Source: Ilex aquifolium
Lineage: Eukaryota; Streptophyta; Magnoliopsida; Aquifoliales; Aquifoliaceae
Direction: 5' to 3'
Assembly: GCA_951799425.1 (NCBI GenBank)
Contig: OX637395.1
Coordinates: 5,730,951-5,794,950, forward strand
DNA length: 64,000 nt
Part shown: positions 11,082 through 28,179 of the stretch, in pieces
Position numbering within the stretch: the stretch's first letter is position 1
Layout: every line of letters begins with the position of its first letter
Position numbers and translations under genes: made by a program
Notes under the pieces: model-generated
The model's input: only the letters and a program-made list of their open reading frames with translations
The model's database searches: none
Told to the model about the DNA's origin: nothing

Positions 11082-11708
11082 TGTAAGAGGCAAAAATAAG
11101 ATTACCTCTAACTGGAATAAAGATTTGATGTTTCTGGTAAAGTGAGCTTCTGAACTTGATCTCCAAGTCTTTTCCTCCTGCAAAACGATCAAACTGCCCA
11201 AGACCGAGTACTTCGATCGAAGGCACTCCGATGCTTAAGTCAGTAATGGAATTGAGTAAAATGCAAGAAGACAGGGAGAGTTCAACGTACATTTCACCTT
11301 GGCTCCTTTGGCTTTTTATAGTCCCCTGTTCAGTTAGAGTTTCTATGATTTCCAATTCGATGTGGTACACCTTCCTCCAATTAGGTGGCTCTAGTTGGGA
11401 AGTTACTGATATCTCTCTAGCAATTCCTCCTGCCGAGCCTATAATTTCGTCAATTTATTTGGCCATAATGCCTGAGTTATAGGCCCCTCCTTAGCTCTTC
11501 ATTTGCTGTTTGAAACAGCTCGGCCATGATGAAAACCGAGGACTCCTATTCATTACCGAGCTCTTCGATGCCGAGCTGTTTGATCGTCTTGGTTTCAAAC
11601 TGTTGATTTAATATACAACTATGTTTCAATCACGTGACTGGTCTTATCTTGTTCACGTGGAATCATTAAATGCAAGTGTACGTGTCACCTTGGGAGACAC
11701 CCTCTTCA
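11082..11708 (-). repeat. 5' LTR of the Tat element
   Basis: This 627-bp LTR is directly repeated at 996-1563. The element-strand ends are TGAAGAGGGTG and GCCTCTTACA. It should contain the element's promoter; a TATAAAAAGCC box-like word lies on the element's strand at about 11310-11320. Confidence 0.95.
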
Positions 11709-13318
11709 CCAAAATTGAGAAATCCTAACTCAACTTGTGTGTCAATCCAAAACTGCTAAAAATAGAACAATGATGAAATTTCACACATAAGTTCATTTTA
11801 ACTATTTAAAAGTGAATGTAAAATTGGTTTGGTCAAAATTCCCCAAAAACTAGGTCAAATTGGGCTTCAAGGGCAAAACAGACATTTCACACCTTGTTTT
11901 TGTCAAAACCTCAGATCGCAAAACGGGCACTACTGGGACCTCCCTTGGGACCTTGGGAGACCCTAGCCACCCCACGCTCGTCGTAGGGGTGGGCTCTAGG
12001 CTAGCCTCCTCCCCCTCCCCCTCCCCCTCCCCCTCCCCCTCCCCTTCCCTTCTTCTTCATGTTGCCCTAGTTTCAGATTTTCCAGTCTACCCACCCTGCT
12101 TTGACCCTCTCTTTCTCACTCCACACACCACATTTCCCCTTCATTCCAAAGCCCGCTTACTCCCCTCACATCCTAGTTTACGTTCCCATAAACCACCCCC
12201 TTCGAATCTCCCTTAATCTCCACCAAATTAAGGTCAAAGTAGGTAAGAAAGTTTGTTCAAAAATGTTGACCAGACTTGCAACTTCAATTTTAACCCATCA
12301 AGTGACCTCAAAACTTGAATCCAAGGTTGTATTTTGATTTCTTGACCCCAAATTAGCTAGATCAAAGTCACTTTTCAAAGTTTAAACAAGTTTTAAGCAA
12401 GATCAAAATTCAAGATTTGAAACCCTTGGGGGTTTCTTCGTTCCACCTCCACACACCATGACCACCTTCCAAACCACTCCCAAAGAACTCTAAATCCAAC
12501 CAAGAACATGAATAACAAGTCTAATTTGGAAGCAAAACATGCTAGCTATGCAACCCATTTAAAACTACAAAACCCACTTTCTTCTTTAAACACAAATTCT
12601 CTGCCATACGCTAACTCGAGCTCACTTCTAAGTTTACCAATGGATACAGGAGGTTGAAAGGAAGAGTTTGGTATAGGCCTTGGTGCTCGAAAAGTTCTGA
12701 ATCTCAAACCCGAAAATCCTTCTTTCTCCCTCTTCTTTGCGTTCTCTCCAGAGCTTAATCCTTCCTCCAAAGGCCCCCTTGAAGGTAATCATCACACTTC
12801 ATGTGCCCAATTCACCGGGGCTTGCCATCTTGCACCATGTGAGGTGTTTGGTGAGGGGTAATTCTATAATTTCTTAAAATTTTGAATTTTAATTTTTTTT
12901 TTAAATATTCAAATACATTAATTAATTCACTCTTAACCCACTAATTTCATTATGTAACACTTCTACCCCCTCCAATTAAATTCCACAAAGTGATTCCAAA
13001 CCCCCTAATTGTCTGGAACCGCACTAACCCTAGTTTGTCCAAACTCTCATTTCGGCTCGATTCCTTCCACCTAACCACACTCATCCTTGCACTTTGGGTC
13101 CCACCACTACATTGAACACCCACGCATTCCGAGTCCATTCTCAATTGGCTCGGGTCCCTGCGCTCAACCCTCGCAATCTCTTCCGCACTTGACCCTCGCA
13201 GTCTCGGTCATCACAAATATGCTCTGCACCTCAACATAAAAGTTGTTTCTTCTTGTTGACTATTTGTCACGAGTTCATGAACTTATAATGAGCCTAGTCA
13301 ATGAAATCTCTTTCAGCA

Positions 13319-13505
13319 AGAGTGGTTCAATTGTTAAGCCTAGTTTTTGGTAGCTCAAAAGTTTTAGGTTCAATCATTTTCTATACCCCCGGGCTCCCCA
13401 CCCTTGTTCCGCAGGGACATGCTCTAACCAGCTCAAGCCAAGGTGACATCCGTTGAGCTCGAGGGAATAATCGGTACAAGTCTGAACACCTTATAGCAAA
13501 AAAAA
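13319..13505 (+). mobile_element. tRNA-derived SINE with a perfect 15-bp target duplication
   Basis: The insert of about 187 bp has a pol III A box (TGGTTCAATTG, 13323-13333), a B-box-like word (GGTTCAATC, 13367-13375) and a 3' A tail. It is bounded by AAATCTCTTTCAGCA at 13304-13318 and 13506-13520, identical over 15 bp. These are the marks of a SINE mobilised by LINE machinery. The identical duplications suggest a fairly young copy. Confidence 0.85.
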
Positions 13506-13520
13506 AAATCTCTTTCAGCA

Positions 13521-14878
13521 CAATAGTAAACTTAAGCATGTTGCTTAAAACTGGATGTAATGTGAATAAGTTATTCTCCCCATGATAAGTGATTTGCCCC
13601 TCAAACTTTGTCATACAAACCTAGGAAAATAAACATGGGTCGATCTACATACGTCGAGGAGAAACAAACGGAATCCGGACGAGAATAATCTTTTAAGTTG
13701 CTTTGCTTTTAAGAGAAGGCTAGGGTGGGATTTCGTATAGTTCAGTTTTGATTATGGCGAAGTATATTCATGAGTCAATGATATTTTGCTAATGCCCAGA
13801 TCTTGTGGACACAATCCACAATAGTGGTCCATTGGTGTCAAATTGACAATGACTGCTCGTTTGATTTTCATGTCAATATAGCACTGGTTCAGTTCTAGTA
13901 TTACTATGTTTTTGGGGCCATCCGCATTTCCCAAATGTCTATTGGTTGTGGACACAGGCTTTATGGTCCATGGGGGTCATTTGCATGAGTTGTTAAACAT
14001 GTGCTTTTTCGTTTTATGCTTTGATCTAAAATATTATATAGTCCTTGTGGAGTTGTCTGTGTCTTACTCTGTTAAGCTTTCAACTCGGTCTTCAATAAAA
14101 GTTAATTAGCTAGTGTAAAAACTACACTCAAACCCCAGAAGTCACTAGTTTGACATCACCTTGACCCAAGTCTGCATCAGTTCTGCTACTACCCTCCCAA
14201 CAATGGCAAATGCTGCCTCATCTTCCATCAGCCAAACAGAACTCCTTGCTATACCATTACATCTAGTTCTTCCTTCGCCTTGCTCTGAATCTGAATGTTT
14301 GGGCATAAACAGAGAACATATTCTTTGTCACGCGTCATCATACACATTTCTGGTTCATTAATGCTTTTATTGATTAGTTTTACTATTTTTCACATGTACT
14401 TCTAGCAGTCACTTTCAACATTGCATGACTATTGTTGTCATTCTCAATTTTTTTGTTGGGTGAACTTGGAATATCTAATCCTACAAAATCATTCCATTTG
14501 AAGGAATGAGTATAGATTATAATGGAGCAATTAGTAATCATGTGGAGCATCTGGAGGACGAGTAGGGGATTTTTTGAGGAGATTGGGATTCCTACATATG
14601 GATTTAAAAAAATTTGTTGGAGTCCTTCAGTTTTGGGCCTTTTGGCAGATGGGGTGATGGATAAAGTCGATTTTCTCTCATATATTTTATTGCTGACCTG
14701 AGTTTTGTATAGGCAGCAGTTCTTTTGTCTTTTATAATTTTGTTTTCCATTGGTTGGGTTTCCTTCTGCGCCCTTATTAACTTTTGGAACATGCATTCGT
14801 GTTTACATAGTAGAGAAAAGAAAAAAAGTTTAGTTGATTGTTTGTTCAACAAACTTCTTATTCTATCATTTTTGACAG
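13521..14878 (+). other. Probable intron upstream of the first visible malic enzyme exon
   Basis: No exon of the malic enzyme or any other gene was recognised here. The sequence is AT-rich and ends with a good acceptor (TTTTTGACAG). The missing upstream exon, which should end near DRNETMYYK in this family, is not found on either strand. Confidence 0.6.
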
Positions 14879-22044
<7,166 letters not shown>

Positions 22045-22697
22045 ACACCTCTCTCCTGGTAAAATAACATTCTTCCCACATAATCTTGTTGATGGCCATC
22101 GGATAATTAATGGATCGGATGCTTGTCATGATCTTTATATTGGAACATGACCATTATGTGTTTGCTCGGATCGATTATAATCCCCGAGTTATGATGCGTT
22201 TAGTGAGTGTGTCAATCGTTATATACTCGTTTTGTATCATGGGTTTTTCGGGTTTTGGACTTTGGATTTCCTTATCCGTCTTGTAAAATTTAGTCAAATT
22301 TTCTTAGATTCTACATTTCAAGTTTTATAGACACCATGTTTGATTCGAATGCTCAATTCTAGTAAAGATTAGTTTCACTAATCATGGCTTGTGTTCTAAT
22401 TTCTAACTGATCCTTTGAAGGGTTTGACAAGGTTGGCAGCATTTGCTTGGTTCGAGTCATTTGACAATTTGATGGGCGGGGCTTTCTTTGTGGGCCTTAA
22501 CGGGTCAGCATGTTGGGCTTAAACAGACCCATGACGTGGCCTCTACCGGGCCATGACCCGATGGAGTTTTGGACTTCCATGGGCTGCAGCCATTTTCAGA
22601 GAATATACTAGATGTTAATTAAAGGCCGAGAAATGTTTATTTTGTTATACATAAAATAACAAATAAAAAAAAATAAAGGGAATGGGAGGATAGCAGG
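22045..22697 (+). other. 3' flank of the malic enzyme gene
   Basis: This holds the 3' UTR and then AT-rich spacer. A GC-rich patch at about 22480-22590, with words like GGGCCTTAACGGG and CCGGGCCATGACCCG, looks repeat-derived but was not assigned. No ORF of note. Confidence 0.5.
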
Positions 22698-22785
22698 TTT
22701 TTTTTTTTTTTTTTAAAGTGTGTACATTGCGAGGGGGTGGGTGAGGTTTGAACCCGGAGAGGATAGCAATTGAACTATTACCGGT
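22698..22785 (-). mobile_element. Short tRNA-derived SINE-like insertion
   Basis: On the minus strand the sequence has an A-box match (TAGTTCAATTG), a strong B-box match (GGGTTCAAACCTC) and then an A tail, seen as a T-run from 22698 on the plus strand. A 10-bp repeat GAGGATAGCA occurs at 22686-22695 and 22759-22768. It could instead be a target duplication of a 5'-truncated copy, so the upstream border is uncertain. Confidence 0.5.
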
Positions 22786-22956
22786 GTTTTGAAAAAAATA
22801 AGAGAGAGGTAGAGATATTCAGAGAGGTGGATTAATGGGGTTGTCTAACATTGAGAAGTATATTGGTTGAATTATTTGACATTTTTTTGATTTTTTTAGA
22901 ATGAATTACCATTAAATTAAAAAAAAAAATTTAAATTATTTTTGAATTTTATATTA

Positions 22957-25900
22957 CTAGTTGGTGCACACATGCGTTGCACGTGAACCATTTGGAGTTA
23001 TAATTGTGATTTTATTTTTGTAATTTCATTAATTAATCAAAGTAAATGCAGTAAAACCAATATATATATTGTCATCATCTTTTTTTTTTTCCCCTGAATA
23101 GAGTTGATTTTTTAGTTATATGATCCGACTTAAGTTTGATTTTCGATAGGAAATCAATCACATAGAATTAAACATTGTAGGAACTGTAATTTTTTGTATT
23201 ATTATTACTTAAAATAGGTGAATGATAAAACATTAGTAATGAGCAAAAATGAAAGGTTAAAGAAGGCATAAACAACAAATACAAAAACAACAATTAGATA
23301 ATATATGAAATGTGTGAAAATTCTGCAAATGTAGACAATTACTTTATGACCACAAACAAAAAAATAGAAAAAATATATAGTGACTACTCTCTTTGTGAAA
23401 ATCAACACCATAGGCCATCCTTCCCACCAACACATATGACCTAACACACTTTTTTGTATCATTAACAAAAAAACAATAAACTACAATTGAGAATTCTTCC
23501 AATAGCTAGGCAACATGACAATTGAGATTCTTTACAGTGCTGCAAGGAAAACAAGATTTGTTACACTGTTGGACAATGAAGCATTCTCTTTTAAAAATAT
23601 CTCCTGGAACACATACATCCCAGAGTTCGATAGACAATATTGAACAACATTGAATCGGGTTTAATTGAACCGACACTCCAGTTTGGAAGTTACCATTTGT
23701 TGCTCGCTGTCAAAAATAGAGGAACTCAACAAGGCCACCACTTGACAATCAACAACCAAATAGCTATAAGAAGAAAAGAAAAGATTGTCAACATTGATGT
23801 TAGTTCATGTTTACGCTGACGAATCCATCGTCACACAACGCCTTGACGTATAATGTATTCATTTTATGTTAGTTTATTTTTGGTTATGCTCGAATCAATA
23901 AAGACAAGTTTCATTCAATCTAATTGCATAGAATGAAATTTTAATCTGACATATAATGAAATTTTAATCTGGCATAGAATGAAACATCTCAAAATCAGAC
24001 ATAGAATGAAACATCTCAAAATCAGATAACTCTCGCCATATGTGTTTCATTCAAGAAAGTATGCGTAGATAACAGTAGTCTCAATCCATTTTGCTCGCTC
24101 CATTTATTGTACCTTCTTGTGTGTAATTGATTTATTCTCTTTAACAATTCAACCTCAAATTGAAATTGGAGTCAAAGAAACATTAGGTTTTCAAGGAATA
24201 ATTTACCAAAAACATGAAATTTTTAGTGTGGTATCAATGGTCATAAGCAATCATTCACTGCATTGAGCATTTGACAACATATGTAGGATTGTTCAAAAAA
24301 TAGAGAAAAAGGAAAAAATATTTGTAAATAGTGTGCATCACATTACCCATTCGTTCAATGATTCCATCTAAGCACCATTGTATGATACTCCCATTATGTC
24401 CCAAATCATATTCTTTGGCAAAATTCCATAATGATAAAATAAATTTCAAACAAAGATATACTCTGTACATTGTTACTACGTATCATTCACAGAACTAATT
24501 TAATTAATCATTTACCAACATACAGAATGACACATATGGATTAGAGTAGTGACTTTCAAACATTGGCGATAAGAAATTCAAGTACCTTTTCTAGATTTCT
24601 GATTTGTATTTTGAGATGTTTTCATAGCATTGGGCAGAATAAATTATCTCCTTCGACCAACAAAGTCAATTGGATCCTTGATGTCATCAAAGATCAATAG
24701 TGCATAGGATCTGTTGAAATAACACAAAAACCAATAATAAATTAGGACCCATTATTCCTCTGTCAAAGAAGGCTACTAATTTACTAATTTTTAAGAGCAC
24801 ACTAAAAATAATAGCATTGCGTCATTGATAGGTAAAACAAGTGAAAGTTGCTCAGCAATGTCATTGTGAAGCTCAAACAATATTCAATAATAGATGATAC
24901 ATGATCATGTTTGAAAGGGTAGGATCAATTGCAAAATATGTCACAACAAAAAACATAAACAAATCAAGCCAAGGCGATTAAGGGCCAATGGAGGCATTAT
25001 AACTAAAAGAACAGATACAAAACAATATCACGAAATTACAATAAAAAATTTAAGAAAGGAAAGGAGAATGGTAAAATAAGATTGGTAACTTACTTTTAGC
25101 CAAACAAACCAATTCACATAAAAGAAGAAAGAAGTGTTAATAGTTGTTTGAATTTTACATTCTTTTTGACAACCCAGAGCCCTATTCGATATTAGAATAA
25201 ATCTAAATCTTTATTTAACAAAATATGACTATATTTACGACATGACAGTTAATATATCTCAAATTCCAAATGTTTATCATGCCATCTTTAGAACCTAATT
25301 ACATATAATTTCCAATACACCAGAAACCACTGTCGTAACACTATTTGTGTGTGGATATCATAGCTCATCACCTGCCATGGAGACAAAGAAAAGATTAATC
25401 AGATAAATACAAAATCTGTTTGGATTTCTTTTGGTTTTTAGGGGAGGGAAGAAGGGGAGAGAAAAGGAGAACACAAAAGCAAGAGCAAAAAGAAAAACGT
25501 GATAAAGACGAACTAGATGAGGCCAATTCGGTTTGACATCAAATAACTGAATTCAAATGCCAGCAACAAGAAGAATGCACATGCCAAAACAATGATTGAC
25601 CAAATTGAATTTCTCCAATTAGAATGACTAAACCACATAAACCTAATTCTTCCTCATTGGATTTGAATCCACGAACCTCTTTCCATCTTAGGAGTAGAAT
25701 TTGTGTCCATGGATCGAGACCTCGATTTGATGTTCATCATTCAAACACATTATTGGGAAAAAAAGTGACAAATCAAGATTTGAATGGGGTAAATTAACGT
25801 GTGGGGGAGAGAGAGAGGGAGAGAGAAAAGGGTAAAGTAACGCACAAGAGAGAGAAATAGAAAGAGAAAGAGAGAGAGAGTTGAAGTGATGAATGTAAGT

Positions 25901-26099
25901 AACGTGCAGTGTATCAATTTCGGTGGAAGCTCAACGGTCCACACAAGTCATAACTGTGAGAATTATATATATAGATTTAAAATATTATTGACTACGGAAA
26001 GATAGGATAGACAATAAGTAGTTTGTTAAGGTTATTTTGGTCAAATAAATATTTTTCACTTTTGTTGATATTTATAAGTAGTATAGATATAGATATAGA
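22957..26099 (-). mobile_element. Helitron-like non-autonomous element
   Basis: Read on the minus strand it starts TCTATATCTATATC after an A and ends in CTAG followed by T, the expected A|T target. A small hairpin (stem GTGCA/TGCAC) sits about 5 bp before the terminal CTAG, within CACGTGCAACGCATGTG. There are no terminal inverted repeats and no target duplication, as expected for Helitrons. No Rep/helicase ORF is present in 3.1 kb, so it would be non-autonomous. A short direct duplication (CATAGAATGAAACATCTC) occurs near 23970-24020. The 5' start could shift by one 6-bp repeat unit. Short minus-strand ORFs (for example 24255-24470) were not identified. Confidence 0.65.
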
Positions 26100-26196
26100 T
26101 TTATAATTTAAAAATTTAATTATCTAACTGTAATATTAAATAGATCCTCTATGATTGATTGTCCCACTTAATACTATGTTATTGCTTTATGGTAAG

Positions 26197-27534
26197 TAGA
26201 GATGACAGTGGACCGGGGAAAAACGGGTATTCGTTCAAATATGTCCCGTTTGGACCGGGAATGGATTATACATATTGAACGGTGGACGTATACGGGAATA
26301 CCCGTATAAACCCGTGCGTAGGGCTGTTAAACAAGCCAAATTTGAACATTTTTTTAGGCTCGTTTATGTGTAAATAGTCAAATGAGCCAGTTCGTTTATG
26401 TGTAAATTAGGCTTGAATTAGACTCGAATTCAACTCGATTATCACCCCCTACCCGTGCAGAGATGGACTTACCCTTACCCCCCGCCCTGCCCCGCCCCGC
26501 TATCCTCATTAAAAATATATAACTCCTCAATCAACTACTAAGTAATATCTTGGCTCAAACTGTTCAATGTGCATTTTAACGTTCATATCTGCTGAACCAG
26601 TTCCCTGTAGTGTATAAAACAAAGTTATTTCAATCAAGATATTTGTTAAATGCCCCCATAAAAAAAAGAAAAATGCAAAACAAAAAAACAGAATAGGTTG
26701 ACAATTCATATGGTGGTCTTCATTTCCTTGCAGGTCTGTAACATATTCATTTTATCTTCATTTGTTTTCTTGTCAGATTTCATGTTATTGATTTATATTT
26801 AAGATTTTCTTTAATCTGATTGCTCTCATGTGGGTTTTGAGTAGTTATTGAAATCTGCTCACTAAATGCAAAGATTCAGCAACTTTGGAAATCAAATTGT
26901 TTTGTGCGTATGCTTGGGAACTTGATAACTAAATATTGAATTATTTTTAGATGCTTATTTTTCTTTCTCAATTAATTTATTAATAACACATTTAACAATG
27001 TGTTGTTCTAGATCTTCTTTAATTTGACAAGATATTACTCGGTAGTTGATTTATATTTTCTTTCTATGGTATTGTGGATTATTTAATGAAGTATTTTGAA
27101 TTTGTTTTCCAATAAACTTGTGAAGTTTATATGCTGCCCAAGACTATTGGGGAGACGTTTGTGTGTATAAAGGGGCATTGGCGCATTTTGGTCCTTGTAC
27201 CATACGTGCTGCTGTTTATGCCTTTAGGAAATAAACATTTGTTAGATTATTTAGAATGTTGTTGGATTATTTAAAATATTAGATTTATTTAGAATTTTGA
27301 ATTATGTTGACTTGAATTTGGGTTTGGGCTAGGGTTTGGGCTTGGGCTTGGGCTTGGGCTTGGGTGGGTACGGGGGAAGCGGAGACGGGGATTAAAAATT
27401 TACCCGCGGATAAGAATGGAGATGAAAATTATATCCGTTAACGGGGGTGGACTGGGGATGGACTAAAGTTTTTTAAGCTGGTACGAGGATGGAAACTATA
27501 CCCCCGCCCCCGTTTCGGTCCACTGACATTCCTA
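26197..27534. mobile_element. Non-autonomous hAT-like transposon with perfect 8-bp target duplication
   Basis: The ends are TAGAGATGACAGTGGACCG on the left and, reverse-complemented, TAGGAATGTCAGTGGACCG on the right. They are flanked by ATGGTAAG at 26189-26196 and 27535-27542. The 8-bp duplication and TA-G ends fit the hAT superfamily. No transposase is encoded. The interior is AT-rich, with C/G-rich subterminal words (CCCGTATA, CCCCCGCCC) and a GGGCTT-rich tract near 27316-27365. Confidence 0.85.
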
Positions 27535-28179
27535 ATGGTAAGGGATTGATAATCGAGGAGTTGAGTTTCGAGTCGAATTTTTGAGTTTTTTTTTAAATGA
27601 GTCTAAAAAAAGTATTCAATGCTGGTTCATCTCGTTTAGAAAACGAATCGAGTTCGAACCGAGTTCAAAATGAGCTGAACTTGAATAGATTAATTATTTT
27701 ATTACATATAATAAGTCGGGTTTTGCGAGTTCAAATTAAATTTTTAAAGATTTTTTTTAAATAAACTTAAAAAATTATTTAAGCCATCGAATCTAAGCTG
27801 AGGTGAATATCTCCGCTCGATTATCAGCCTCGCTTGTTGTCTTCGGCTGACCACAAGAAGCCCAACGGTGCACCGTTGGATTTCAAAATTCAAAATTTCA
27901 AAACGAGTAAAAGCCAATTATAATTTTCTAACATTCTGACCCAATCATAAAAAGGAGAACAATGCGCACCTGGCGCACTATATCACCGCCTGCCCCCCTT
28001 TCCTCTTCCCACGGTGACATCTCTTCAGACCTTCCCCTTTAGTCCAACCTCTCAACGATCTTTCACCTCGCGTTCATTTCAAGTCCATCTCTCTCTCTCT
28101 CTCTCTAGAAGTATTTGCTTCGGACTTGCTAAATTGCGAAGTCTAGGGTTTTGGAAGCTCAGATCTATTATCGGAGAAG
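27535..28179 (+). promoter_or_regulatory. Upstream region and 5' UTR of the DRP1-type gene
   Basis: This runs 645 bp from the hAT-like element to the ATG. It contains a (TC)n tract at about 28088-28106 of the kind common in plant 5' UTRs, and a weak TATA-like word (CACTATATCACC) near 27977. The transcription start was not determined. Proximity of the transposon (about 0.6 kb) may affect regulation, which is inference. Confidence 0.45.

Larger units (their letters stand above)
996..11708 (-). mobile_element. Ty3/gypsy LTR retrotransposon, Tat lineage, broken
   Basis: A near full-length element with its coding strand on the minus strand. In element order it has a 5' LTR (11082-11708), PBS, captured fructokinase fragment, gag, protease, reverse transcriptase, RNase H, a second plant-type RNase H, integrase, a tandem-repeat 3' region, an antisense ORF region, a PPT and a 3' LTR (996-1563). 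The second RNase H, the antisense ORF and the variable 3' repeats are known marks of Tat-lineage elements. The LTRs differ by about 28 substitutions over about 565 aligned positions (by eye, about 5%), or roughly 2 million years at 1.3e-8 substitutions/site/year and older at slower woody-plant rates. It is broken: gag-pol is split into several ORFs, with at least about five interruptions. Flanking 5-mers (GCAAC, CCAAA) do not match, so the target duplication has decayed or been lost. Confidence 0.93.
50..13215 (+). mobile_element. Probable solo LTR of an older Ty3/gypsy chromovirus, split by the nested Tat element
   Basis: The outer pieces are 50-995 and 11709-13215, about 2.45 kb together. 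The left piece starts TGTAACGGCCCG and the right piece ends GGTCATCACA, which are typical ends of Tekay/Del-type chromovirus LTRs. No primer-binding site follows 13215 and no polypurine tract precedes 50, so a solo LTR is favoured over one end of a full element. A CCCCCT-repeat tract lies at about 12005-12050. No coding signal was recognised in either piece. I see no clean 5-bp target duplication (TAATG on the left, AATAT on the right), so the outer borders are inferred. The element must be older than the Tat element inside it. Confidence 0.42.
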
